A DNA stretch of 64,000 nt from positions 186,001-250,000 of the forward strand of contig NZ_JAFCJK010000008.1 in NCBI RefSeq assembly GCF_018131005.1. The letters run 5' to 3'. The position numbers and the translations under genes were made by a program. This document shows positions 25,470-35,221 of this stretch, piece by piece. How positions within the stretch are numbered: position 1 is the first letter of the stretch; every line of letters starts with the position of its first letter. Origin of the DNA: Bradyrhizobium lablabi (GTDB lineage: Bacteria > Pseudomonadota > Alphaproteobacteria > Rhizobiales > Xanthobacteraceae). The notes beneath the pieces were generated by a model. The model saw only the letters and a list, made by a program, of their open reading frames with translations. It ran no database searches and had not been told where the DNA came from.

Positions 25470-27881
25470 ATGCCAAAGAACATTGTCCTCCTATCCGACG
25501 GAACAGGAAATAGTGCGGCGAAGGTCTTGAAGACCAACGTCTGGCGGCTGTTCCAGGTCCTCGATTTGCGCGACCCGACCAGCCAGATCGCCTTCTATGA
25601 CGACGGAGTGGGGACGTCGTCATTCAAGCTGTTCGCGGCGCTCGGCGGCATCTTCGGCTTCGGGCTGAAGCGCAACGTGATTGCGATCTACTCTTTCTGC
25701 TGCCGCAACTACCAGCCCGGCGATCAGATTTATTGCTTCGGCTTCAGCCGCGGCGCCTTCACCATCCGCATCGTGGCCGGAATGATCGCCTCGCAGGGGA
25801 TCGTCTCCTATAACAACAATGAAGCAGACCTTGCCCGTTTCGCGGCTGACGCCTATCGCGCTTACCGGCGGCGCTTCACCGGTGGAGTTCTCAAGGCGCT
25901 CGGCCAGGCTGGCATCGATCTGCGGAGTGTGCGGGATGCGGCGATCCGCGCCTGGCGCCGGATGTGGCATCAGCCCGAAGCGGCGCCGCCGGCGACGCAG
26001 GTCGAGAGCGTTCGATTTGTCGGGATCTGGGATACGGTAGATGCCTATGGCGGGCCGATCCAGGAGATGACGCGCGCCATCGACTACTGGGTTTGGCCGC
26101 TCTCAATGCCCGATCACTTCATGAGCGCCAAGATCCATCGCGCCTGCCATGCGCTGGCGCTGGAGGACGAGCGCGACGCCTTTCATCCCGTAATCTGGGA
26201 CGAGCGCTACGTCCGCAGCACCGATGTCATCCCGGGCAACCCAAAAAGCTCGTGGCTATTCGACGTCAACCACGACCCTCGGGACGAGGCGACAAGACTG
26301 GCCGATCCGTTGCCGCCCTTCCGCACCGATCTGCCGCTGGCCGATCGCGAACGCATCAGTCAGGTCTGGTTCACCGGGGTCCACGCCGACATTGGCGGCG
26401 GATACCCGCAGAATGGCCTGTCCTACGTCACGCTGGACTGGATGCTGGACCGCGCGAAGGCCTACGGTCTGCGCTATCTCGACCGCCAGCGTGAGATATT
26501 GGTCGATCCGCAAATCGACCCAACAGACAAGCTGAACGACTCGCGCAAGGGACTTGCCGGCTATTATCGTTACAAGCCGCGCAACGTGCTCGATATCTAC
26601 CGTGAGCCGTCCTATAAACTGTCGGTGCGCGACGATGCGCGTCGCATCTGGCGGCTGTTGCGTCATTTACCGGACCCGCAAACCGAAATTCTCAGCGATC
26701 TGCATCCGAGCATGCCGCGGCCGGTATTGCCGGTGCCCGATCCAACAATCCATCACTCGGTTTTTCAACGCATTGTCGATGGCACTGATCGATATGCTCC
26801 GGTGGTCCTCCCGGCGCAGTACAGGTACCTCGATGACGCGGGCACGACGGTCGACGGGGCCTATCAGCCGCCCGACCAGGGCGAAATGCGGTCGCATGTC
26901 CAGGACGATGTCTGGAATTGGGTCTGGCTGCGACGTGTCGTCTATTTCCTGACGGTGTTCGCCACCACCTTCGTCGCCTTCATTCCCTATTTCGTCATCT
27001 ACGCCCCGGGCTTCGGGCTAAAGTCGGTCGGCGGCTTCGTCAATCCGATCGTCGACGCTGGCGCGTCGTTCCTGCCGGGATTCCTCAATCCGTGGTTCAT
27101 CGCCTTCCGCAGCGGGCCGGGATTTGTGTTGATCGGCGTCGTTGCGATCTTCCTGCTGATGTATTTCGGCAGCAAGCTCCAGCAGAAAGTCCGCGATGTC
27201 GCGCGCATCGCGTGGCACTCGCCGCAGGATTATCCGGCACTGACCGGCTGGCGTGCCTCTGTCTACTGGTTGCGCCGACGCGGCGAGTACAGGGCGGCGT
27301 TCTACGTTTTGACGCATTGGATTCTGCCGACGCTGATCATGTGGTGGTTGTTCTGGTGGCTCCTGTTTGGCGCTGCCAACACCCTGGGCCTGGTGTGCCG
27401 GGGAACGGGCGGCATTCCCGTCGAGGGAACGAGTGTTGCGCGTGCGACGATGCAGACCGCAATGGCCTGCAATGCGACTGGCCTGGGCGTCGCGCAGGGC
27501 GAGACCTACCGCATTACGCTAAGGATCGGAGAGGCGTGGAAAGACGGCGCGACCGCGACCGGTCCCAACGGCTTTGACAATGGGCGCGCGTCTCTGGTTC
27601 AGCTTCTGGGATGGCCGTACAAGCGGCTGATCTGGTCGAACTGGTTCGCGACCATTCTCCGGGTCGGCGGCCCCGGCCTCGAGGAGCATCTGCTGCGGCT
27701 TGAAGAGAAGGACGGCGCGTGGACGACGACCTTCGTTCCGCGGGCCAACGGCGAGGTGTTTCTCTACGTCAATGACACCGTGCTCAGCCTGCCGTGGATC
27801 TATGACTACTTTTACCGGTCGAACAATCAAGGCACGGCTGACGTGACGATCGAGAAGCTCCCGACGCCACCCGAAACCTGA
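25470..27881 (+). CDS. DUF2235 (Tle1-like) alpha/beta hydrolase with C-terminal membrane helices
   Basis: 803 residues. The N-terminal half is a DUF2235 domain: NIVLLSDGTGNSAAKVLKTN, YDDGVGTSSF, the nucleophile elbow GFSRGAF with S93, and later FVGIWDTVDAYG and WFTGVHADIGGGYP. This fold includes type VI phospholipase effectors of the Tle1 class. From about residue 485 there are at least three hydrophobic segments (VVYFLTVFATTFVAFIPYF, GPGFVLIGVVAIFLLMYF, LIMWWLFWWLLFGA), so the protein is membrane-bound. No T6SS or immunity gene is adjacent, so a housekeeping membrane lipase is at least as likely. The true start is ATG 25470. Confidence 0.82.
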   Translation: MPKNIVLLSDGTGNSAAKVLKTNVWRLFQVLDLRDPTSQIAFYDDGVGTSSFKLFAALGGIFGFGLKRNVIAIYSFCCRNYQPGDQIYCFGFSRGAFTIRIVAGMIASQGIVSYNNNEADLARFAADAYRAYRRRFTGGVLKALGQAGIDLRSVRDAAIRAWRRMWHQPEAAPPATQVESVRFVGIWDTVDAYGGPIQEMTRAIDYWVWPLSMPDHFMSAKIHRACHALALEDERDAFHPVIWDERYVRSTDVIPGNPKSSWLFDVNHDPRDEATRLADPLPPFRTDLPLADRERISQVWFTGVHADIGGGYPQNGLSYVTLDWMLDRAKAYGLRYLDRQREILVDPQIDPTDKLNDSRKGLAGYYRYKPRNVLDIYREPSYKLSVRDDARRIWRLLRHLPDPQTEILSDLHPSMPRPVLPVPDPTIHHSVFQRIVDGTDRYAPVVLPAQYRYLDDAGTTVDGAYQPPDQGEMRSHVQDDVWNWVWLRRVVYFLTVFATTFVAFIPYFVIYAPGFGLKSVGGFVNPIVDAGASFLPGFLNPWFIAFRSGPGFVLIGVVAIFLLMYFGSKLQQKVRDVARIAWHSPQDYPALTGWRASVYWLRRRGEYRAAFYVLTHWILPTLIMWWLFWWLLFGAANTLGLVCRGTGGIPVEGTSVARATMQTAMACNATGLGVAQGETYRITLRIGEAWKDGATATGPNGFDNGRASLVQLLGWPYKRLIWSNWFATILRVGGPGLEEHLLRLEEKDGAWTTTFVPRANGEVFLYVNDTVLSLPWIYDYFYRSNNQGTADVTIEKLPTPPET

Positions 27882-27922
27882 CGCTGGCGGCCGGATCGTC
27901 AGCGAGCAAGCCGTGCCGGTCC

Positions 27923-29095
27923 CTATCCCGCCGGCATCGTCTTCTCGACCAGGCGCACCCAGTATGACGCGCCATGGCCAAGGATGTTGTCGTTGAAGAT
28001 GTAGGCCGGGTGGTGGCATTCGTTGCCGTCGCCCATGCCGAGGAACACGAACGCGCCGGGGCGCGCCTCCAGCATGAAGGCGAAGTCCTCGGCGCCCATC
28101 AGCGGCACCGCGCGCTCATCGACGCGGTCGGCGCCGACCACGTCGCGCGCCACCTCGGCGGCGACGCCGGCCTCGCGCGCATGATTTATCGTCACTGGAT
28201 ACATGCGCGTATAGTTGGTCTCGGCGGATCCACCATAGGCGCGGGCGACGCTGTCGGCCACTTCTCCTATTCGGCGCTCGACGAGGTCGCGGATATCAGG
28301 ATCGAGCGTGCGCACCGTTCCTGCGAGTCTGGCGGTTTCCGGGATGATGTTGAATGCCGTGCCGGCGTTGAACATCGTGATCGAGATGACGGCCGATTTG
28401 AGCGGGTCGACATTGCGCGCGACGATCGACTGCAGCGCGTTGACGATCTGCGAGCCGATCAGGACGCTGTCGACCGCGCGATGCGGGCCGGCGCCGGCAT
28501 GGCCGCCCTTGCCGTGGACCGTGATCTCGATCGAATCTGAGGATGCGAGCATTGCTCCCGGCGTGGTGGCGAAATGGCCTTCGGGCAGGCCCGGCATGTT
28601 GTGCAGGCCGTAGACTTCCTGGATGCCCCAGCGCGTCATCAGGCCGTCGTCGACCATCGCCTTGCCGCCGGCGCCGCCTTCCTCGGCCGGCTGGAAGATG
28701 ACGACGGCCGTGCCGTCGAAATTGCGGGTCTCGGCAAGATATTTCGCGGCCCCCAGCAGCATGGCGGTGTGTCCGTCATGGCCGCAGGCGTGCATCTTGC
28801 CGGCGACCTTCGAGGCGTAGGCCACGCCCGAGGTCTCCTCGATCGGCAACGCGTCCATATCGGCGCGCAAGCCGATGGTCTTGCCCGATGTGCTCTTGCG
28901 GCCGCGGATCACGCCGACCACACCGGTGCGTCCGATGCCGGTCACTACCTCGTCGCAGCCGAATTCGCGCAGGCGATCCGCGACGATGCCGGCGGTGCGA
29001 TGCACCTCGTAGAGCAGCTCCGGATTCTCGTGGAAGTCATGGCGCCAGGCGGCCATTTCGTCCGAGAGTGCGGCGATGCGGTTGACGATGGGCAT
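27923..29095 (-). CDS. M20D-family amidohydrolase (aminoacylase/hippurate hydrolase type)
   Basis: Metal-dependent amidohydrolase removing an acyl group from an N-acyl amino acid or related amide. Visible are WRHDFHENPELLYEVHRTA, GLRADMDALPIEE, the metal-ligand motif MHACGHDGHTAMLLGAA, FQPAEEGGAGGKAM, the dimerisation domain KGGHAGAGPHRAVD, and GAEDFAFMLEARPGAF near the C-terminus. 390 aa, standard. Substrate not determinable. Standalone, convergent with the DUF2235 gene. Confidence 0.9.
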   Translation of the reverse strand: MPIVNRIAALSDEMAAWRHDFHENPELLYEVHRTAGIVADRLREFGCDEVVTGIGRTGVVGVIRGRKSTSGKTIGLRADMDALPIEETSGVAYASKVAGKMHACGHDGHTAMLLGAAKYLAETRNFDGTAVVIFQPAEEGGAGGKAMVDDGLMTRWGIQEVYGLHNMPGLPEGHFATTPGAMLASSDSIEITVHGKGGHAGAGPHRAVDSVLIGSQIVNALQSIVARNVDPLKSAVISITMFNAGTAFNIIPETARLAGTVRTLDPDIRDLVERRIGEVADSVARAYGGSAETNYTRMYPVTINHAREAGVAAEVARDVVGADRVDERAVPLMGAEDFAFMLEARPGAFVFLGMGDGNECHHPAYIFNDNILGHGASYWVRLVEKTMPAG

Positions 29096-29192
29096 GGGAG
29101 TGTCCGTTCCTTATGGCGAATTGTAGGGTTGATCAGCGTAGCTTGACCCGCCGCATTGTCACCGGAAAAGGCGGGTTACGCCGCTATGATGC

Positions 29193-30500
<1,308 letters not shown>

Positions 30501-30663
30501 CGAAAACTCCGGACGGGCAGGGCGGGGCGCCAAGCGCACCCCGGCTGATTTGTTTTTACGCCGCGCTTTAGCAAATCGAGCCGAGGCAGGCCACCCAAAC
30601 GGGGCCATGGAAGAGGGAAACAGGCGCCTTTTCAACGGCCAGCAGTCCGGTTCGCGGTAGCGG

Positions 30664-31314
30664 CTACAGATTGGCCAGCCCGCACTCGACGGCCAGGCGG
30701 ACCAGCTGTGCGTCCGTCCGCAAGCCGGTCTTGGCCTTGATCAGGTAGTGGTAGTTCTGGACGGTTTTGGTGCTGAGGTTGAGGCTGGTAGCGATCTGCT
30801 CCTTGGTCGCGCCGGCCGCGAGTTGGCGCAGGATCTCGATCTCGCGTTCACCCAGCTGGTCGAGCGCCGATTTGCTCGGAGCCAGGCTCTCCAACGCCAG
30901 CACGCGGGCGATGTCGTCGCTCATGGCGTGTTCGCCGCGTGCTACCGAGCGGATTGCCTGGATCAGCGCGGTGGGTTCGCTGCCCTTGGTGACGTAGCCG
31001 CCGGCGCCGGCGCCGAACGCCGCCTTCACCAGCGCCGCCTCGCTGTGCATGCTGAATACCAGGATGCGGGCATCGGCGCTGCGCGCGCGGATGTTCCTGA
31101 TCGCCTCCAGGCCGCTCGCGCCCGGCATCGAGATGTCCATCACCACGACGTCGGGGCTGTGCATCTTGAAGGCGCGCTAGGCGTTGGTGGCGTTATCGGC
31201 CTCGGCGACCACCCGGAAATCATCCTGGTGCTCCAGCACGCGCCGGTAGCCCTGGCGGACGACGGGATGGTCGTCGACCAGCAGGATCGAGATGCCTCTC
31301 GCCTGCGCGGTCAT
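30664..31314 (-). pseudogene. NarL/FixJ-type response regulator interrupted by an in-frame amber codon
   Basis: Reading from ATG 31314: 45 codons of a good receiver domain (SILLVDDHPVVRQGYRRVL), then TAG at 31179-31177, then the same frame continues as RAFKMHSPDVVVMDISMPG with the phospho-acceptor Asp at codon 60, VTKGS, and a LuxR helix-turn-helix (LGEREIEILRQLAAGATKEQ, LSTKTVQNYHYLIKAK). In homologues the stop position usually holds Tyr before RAF, one base from TAG. No frameshift is present. Reinitiation at ATG 31164 would give 166 residues lacking the acidic pocket. It starts 5 nt after the kinase gene's stop codon. It is a recent nonsense mutation, a readthrough case or a base-call error. 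Confidence 0.85.
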
Positions 31315-31319
31315 CCGAG

Positions 31320-32684
31320 TCAGGCGGCGAGCGGGATCGTCGCAGCGACGCTGAGGCCACGTCGCGCGGGCACGATCGACAGCGAGCCGCCCAGCGCCGC
31401 CACACGCTCGCTCACCCCGGTCAGGCCAAAGCCGGCGGACTGCGCCACCTTGGCCGCATCGCCGCCGGCATCATCCTCGACATGGACCAGCAGCGAGTTT
31501 TCCGGTCCAGACCGACGCTCGATCCGCAGCACGATCTCGCGCGCGGCGCTATGGCGCAGCGCGTTTGTCAGGCATTCCTGCGCAACGCGGTAGGCCGTGG
31601 CGGCGACCGTTCCACGCACGTCGGCAAGATCGCCCTGCAGGTCGAGCTGGATCATCGGCTGGGTCGCCGCTTGCGACCGCCAGCTGTCCACGAGGTCGAC
31701 CAGGCTTGCCTCGAGCCCGAGTTCCTCGGCCGGCGGATGGCGCAGTCGGTTCAGCGTATCGCGCAGGCAGGCGATGATGCGGCGCGTCGCCTGCGAAATC
31801 ATCCGCGCGTCCTGCGCGACCTCGCCTTTTTTGCCCGTGCTCGTGGTCTCGATCGTGTTGGCGAAGGCGAGGATCGCCGTGAGGTTCTGGCCGAACTCGT
31901 CGTGCAATTCGCGGGCGAGCGCGCGCCGCTCGTCGTTGCGGATTTCCAGCAGGCGGCGGGTCAACACGGTGCGCTCTTCCTCGGCCTGCGCAAGGCGGTC
32001 GCCGAGATCGCCTACGGCTTGCCCGATCATGGCAAGTTCCATCGACCGGAAGCGCGGCAATAATGTCCGATACTGGCCGCGCGCCATGCGCTGTAGCGCC
32101 GAGACGATCTGCTGCGCCGGCGCCAGCGTATGCGCGATCGCAAGCGAGGCGAGGAGCGCGATCGCCACCGCCATCAGCAAAGCGACGTGGATGTTGTCCA
32201 GGATGTGCTGCCAGGCCAGTGCGATCGCCGCGTCCGGATCGAGAGTGGCCACGACGGCTCCCGCTGACGCCGTGCGGGCGCTGATCGGCCGCGACACCGC
32301 CGCATGGTTGCCAAGGAGGGTCTGCACCGCAGTTGCGAACCAGGCCGGCGGCGTCTTGCCGATGCCCTTGCTCTGGCCGCAGAGGGGTTTCTCGAACGCG
32401 CCCCTGGGTTCGAACTGGACGCAGATTCCCGGTGAAATCAGGCCCATTGTCCCGATCGTCCGCCATTCAGGCGTCGGCAGAAGTTGTTCGCGCATCCGGT
32501 TGGAACGCAACAGCAATTCACGCCAGTACAGTGCTTCCAAAGCGAGCGAGACCCGTTCGGCGGAGGCGGCTGTGGCGCGGTCGACGCTGCGATAGGCCTC
32601 GATCGTGGCCCAGACCGTCGCCGCACCCAGGCACAGCGCGACGATGACGAGCAGGCGGGCGACCAGTTGGAGCACGAGGCGCAT
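31320..32684 (-). CDS. Membrane sensor histidine kinase, HisKA_3 (NarX/UhpB-like)
   Basis: Partner of the interrupted regulator. Layout from ATG 32684: TM1 (VLQLVARLLVIVALCLGAATV), a periplasmic loop of about 130 residues with two cysteines (PGICVQFEP, EKPLCGQ), TM2 (HVALLMAVAIALLASLAIAHTL), HAMP-like linker, dimerisation/phosphoacceptor box ERRALARELHDEFGQNLTAI, and an ATPase domain with ECLTNALRHS and GFGLTGVSERV. A TTG start at 32711 is possible; the ATG has a GGAGT site. The two-Cys sensor loop could be redox or ligand sensing; signal unknown. Confidence 0.88.
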   Translation of the reverse strand: MRLVLQLVARLLVIVALCLGAATVWATIEAYRSVDRATAASAERVSLALEALYWRELLLRSNRMREQLLPTPEWRTIGTMGLISPGICVQFEPRGAFEKPLCGQSKGIGKTPPAWFATAVQTLLGNHAAVSRPISARTASAGAVVATLDPDAAIALAWQHILDNIHVALLMAVAIALLASLAIAHTLAPAQQIVSALQRMARGQYRTLLPRFRSMELAMIGQAVGDLGDRLAQAEEERTVLTRRLLEIRNDERRALARELHDEFGQNLTAILAFANTIETTSTGKKGEVAQDARMISQATRRIIACLRDTLNRLRHPPAEELGLEASLVDLVDSWRSQAATQPMIQLDLQGDLADVRGTVAATAYRVAQECLTNALRHSAAREIVLRIERRSGPENSLLVHVEDDAGGDAAKVAQSAGFGLTGVSERVAALGGSLSIVPARRGLSVAATIPLAA

Positions 32685-32865
32685 GCGATGACTCCACAGC
32701 TTGTGGCTCAAGCGTAACAGCAGCCCTGTTCCCGGCCAATTGCAAGCTGATATGCAGGTCGGGAAATTTGCCCAACGAAGTTCGGGCAGATGCCTTTGGA
32801 CGACGCGCGCCGTCTCTGATCTAACGAGGTCCAGCCTTCGGACCAGCCGCAGGAGCTAATGAATC

Positions 32866-33627
32866 ATGGGCGTCAGGACCGGCACCGCAACCACATCCGA
32901 CGGCCCGGACAGCCGGGAGCGCAGCGTCCTGCTGCTCTGGATGATTTTCACCGGCCTTTCGATCTTCGCCGCCTTCCTGCTCTGGCGCTACGGGCTGATC
33001 CATCTCATGGTCAGCTCCGATCGCACCTACATTTCCAGCATCATTGCCGTTCTCTATATCGTCACCTGCGTCCACTGTTTCTGGCGGACGCGCGCCATCG
33101 CGCGCGAAGGCGAGGTCGCCAGGGGCTGCCGCGCCATCCTGGCGGCGCCAGATGGCGCCAGGGCGCTCGAAGCCGATGCTCGCGGCTTGCCGCGCGGGTT
33201 GGTCACGGATCACATTCGCAGCCTGGTGCAGAAGGCGAGGGCACAGGCCGCCGGCCGCATCGACCAGACGCTCTTGCTGCGCACGCTGGCCGACCGCCTG
33301 CGCGGCTCCAACGGCTTCGGCGCGTTCGTGTCTGATACGCTGATGAAACTCGGGCTGCTCGGCACCATCGTCGGCTTCATTATCATGCTGGCTCCGATCG
33401 CAACCCTCGATGCGGCCGACAAAGTCGCCATGAAATCTTCCATGGGCCTGATGAGCGATGGCATGGCGGTTGCCATGTACACGACGCTGGCCGGCCTGGT
33501 CGGATCGATCCTCGTCAGGATCCAGTATTACATGCTCGATGCCGCCACCCAGCGGGTGTTTTCCGATGCCGTCATGCTGACCGAGACGCATGTCACCCCG
33601 GCCCTGGAACGCCGCCATGCTGGATGA
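32866..33627 (+). CDS. MotA/TolQ/ExbB-type proton channel protein
   Basis: 253 residues. TM helices at about 22-42 (VLLLWMIFTGLSIFAAFLLW) and 56-70, a cytoplasmic segment with ARGLPRGLVTDHI, then the conserved TolQ/ExbB helix pair: LMKLGLLGTIVGFIIMLAPIA and DGMAVAMYTTLAGLVGSILV. This is the usual signature of energy-transducing stators that use the proton gradient with a single-TM partner. The start ATG 32866 has an AGGAG site. It overlaps the next gene by 11 nt. The partner is not an ExbD/TolR/MotB sequence, so this is a separate, unnamed branch. Divergent from the two-component system. Confidence 0.82.
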   Translation: MGVRTGTATTSDGPDSRERSVLLLWMIFTGLSIFAAFLLWRYGLIHLMVSSDRTYISSIIAVLYIVTCVHCFWRTRAIAREGEVARGCRAILAAPDGARALEADARGLPRGLVTDHIRSLVQKARAQAAGRIDQTLLLRTLADRLRGSNGFGAFVSDTLMKLGLLGTIVGFIIMLAPIATLDAADKVAMKSSMGLMSDGMAVAMYTTLAGLVGSILVRIQYYMLDAATQRVFSDAVMLTETHVTPALERRHAG

Positions 33628-34288
33628 GTTCGGCCTCTATCCGCGAGAGGAGCAATTCGACCCGCTCGGCGTGATGTTGTTCAAGGCGCTACAGGTCATC
33701 GCCTTCCTGTTCTTCCTGGCGTTGCTCGCGGTGTCCCCCGACTCCAAGGAAGGCAAGATCGACTCCAAGGCCGAGTTCATCATCACGATGGACTGGCCCG
33801 ACAACCACCCCGACGATCTCGACCTGTTCGTCCAGGACCCCGCCGGCAACATCGCCTGGTATCGGCATCGCGAGGCCGGTTTCCTGACGCTTGACCGCGA
33901 CGATCGCGGCGGCGCCAATGACTTCATCGTGGTCAACGGCAAGAAGATCCCGTCACCGATCCGCGAGGAGATCGTCACGGTGCGCGGCATCGTGGCTGGC
34001 GAATACACCGTCAACGTCTCTCACTTCCAGGCGATGACCGGCGAACCCGTCTTAGCGAATGTGAAGGTGCAGAAGCTCAATCCGACCGCGCAGGTGATCT
34101 TTGACAACAAGCTGACCCTCAATCACACCGGCGACGAGAAGACCGCGGTTCGGTTTCGCCTCGATGCCGAGGGCCGGGTGATCAATGTAGATCAGCGGCC
34201 GAAATCGCTGCTGGAGACCTTCCGCAACGTCCGTTCCAACGGCGCCGATCTCGACCCGAAAACAAGGGTGAGGATACGCCGTGAGTAA
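33617..34288 (+). CDS. Single-TM protein with periplasmic beta-rich domain, channel partner
   Basis: 223 residues from ATG 33617. Short cytoplasmic N-terminus, one TM helix (VMLFKALQVIAFLFFLALLAV, about 12-32), then a periplasmic domain with FIITMDWPDNHPDDLDLFVQ, DPAGNIAWYRH, DDRGGANDF and GEYTVNVSHFQA. The DDLDLFVxDPxGN pattern resembles beta-sandwich modules found in DUF2135/prepeptidase-type domains; this comparison is by eye. The topology equals ExbD/MotB (short N-in, one TM, periplasmic domain) without their sequence. It overlaps the genes on both sides (11 and 8 nt), so subunit coupling is likely. Confidence 0.7.
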   Translation: MLDEFGLYPREEQFDPLGVMLFKALQVIAFLFFLALLAVSPDSKEGKIDSKAEFIITMDWPDNHPDDLDLFVQDPAGNIAWYRHREAGFLTLDRDDRGGANDFIVVNGKKIPSPIREEIVTVRGIVAGEYTVNVSHFQAMTGEPVLANVKVQKLNPTAQVIFDNKLTLNHTGDEKTAVRFRLDAEGRVINVDQRPKSLLETFRNVRSNGADLDPKTRVRIRRE

Positions 34289-34889
34289 CCTGCAATGGGT
34301 CATCGTCACTCTGTCGATCGCCTACGCGGTGATCGGCGCGCTCCTGCTCATCGTGCTGGTCTATGCCCGCCTGCACTGGTCGCTGAAGGCGGCGGTCGTG
34401 ATCGTGACCAGCGCTTTCTATGTCATCAGTTTCGGTGGAATGCGCGGGCTGCTCGGCTGGGCCACGACAGACAGGCTGCCCGCATCCTTCAAGCTGCTGC
34501 AGGCGCGGATCGTGGAGCCGCATTCGCTGGAGGGCGATCCCGGCTCGATCTACCTGTGGGTCGAGGAACTCGACCAGGACAACCGGCCAAGTGCGATACC
34601 CCGAGCCTTCCGTGTTCCCTACACCGACGCGCTGGCCGAGAAGACCCACACCGCGGAGAACGAGATCAAGGCCGGGCATCCGCAGGGTGGCCGTGCCGCG
34701 GATTTTGGCGGTGGTGACGGAACCATCATGGACCTCGTCAGGGAATACGTCACGCCGAAGACGATCCTGGAGACGAGTGGCGGGGATTCGACGACGGGCG
34801 AGTTCCGGCCCCCACCGGCGGCCGCTCAAGGGGTGGTCTTCACGCCATTACCGCCGCCCCGAATGCCGCCCAAGGATGAGGTGCAATAG
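34281..34889 (+). CDS. Two-TM protein with proline-rich tail, third gene of the channel cluster
   Basis: 202 residues from GTG 34281, overlapping the previous stop by 8 nt. Two hydrophobic helices (WVIVTLSIAYAVIGALLLIVLV and AAVVIVTSAFYVISF) are followed by a soluble part with PGSIYLWVEELDQDNRPSAIPRAF and VPYTDALAEKTHTAENEIKAG. The C-terminal tail (FRPPPAAAQGVVFTPLPPPRMPPKD) is rich in proline and probably disordered. No family recognised. The tight overlap with the channel genes argues that it is part of the same complex. Confidence 0.65.
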   Translation: MSNLQWVIVTLSIAYAVIGALLLIVLVYARLHWSLKAAVVIVTSAFYVISFGGMRGLLGWATTDRLPASFKLLQARIVEPHSLEGDPGSIYLWVEELDQDNRPSAIPRAFRVPYTDALAEKTHTAENEIKAGHPQGGRAADFGGGDGTIMDLVREYVTPKTILETSGGDSTTGEFRPPPAAAQGVVFTPLPPPRMPPKDEVQ

Positions 34890-34955
34890 GCGCCGGCAGG
34901 TCGAGTTCCCAATCCAAAGGCATCCGGGAGAAAATCAATCACAGAATATTGAATA

Positions 34956-34973
34956 ACAGATATTGAAATCTGT
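34956..34973. promoter_or_regulatory. Palindrome upstream of the TetR gene (candidate operator)
   Basis: ACAGAT (34956-34961), ATTGAA, ATCTGT (34968-34973): a perfect 6-bp inverted repeat with 6-nt spacer, in an A+T-rich island (34933-34990) unlike the GC-rich surroundings. A partial direct copy (ACAGAATATTGAA) lies just upstream at 34941-34953. The size and position, about 250 nt before the TetR-family gene, suit an autoregulatory operator; binding is inferred. Confidence 0.4.
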
Positions 34974-35086
34974 CAGCGCGATGGTCTATAACTCAATTGA
35001 CGCTGGGGCAGGGCGTCATGTGGCTTTGCCGGTGTTTGGCTGGCGGGCTGGCCGAACCAAGAAGACTACCTCTAAGGACTACCTCA

Positions 35087-35221
35087 ATGACTATCGAAAT
35101 CCTGCATTTGACCGCCCAGATTCAACAGTGGCTCAATCATCGTGTCGCCCGCCATTTGGCCGCCCAGGCCGCCAAATTCACCCGCGGGCAGGACAGCGAT
35201 AACCAGACGGTGAAAGCATGA
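35087..35221 (+). CDS. 44-residue peptide coupled to the TetR gene
   Basis: From ATG 35087 (AAGGA about 9 nt upstream) to TGA 35221, which overlaps the TetR ATG as ATGA. The peptide starts MTIEILHLTAQIQQWLNHRV and has an amphipathic, basic helix (ARHLAAQAAKFTRGQ). The stop/start overlap suggests translational coupling, so it may be a leader peptide or small regulator. The frame stays open upstream to 34997. No family recognised; existence as a protein is not certain. Confidence 0.4.
   Translation: MTIEILHLTAQIQQWLNHRVARHLAAQAAKFTRGQDSDNQTVKA

Noticed and set aside
25470..27881. Calling the DUF2235 protein a T6SS effector
   Set aside because: No T6SS component or immunity gene is nearby and the protein has several membrane helices.
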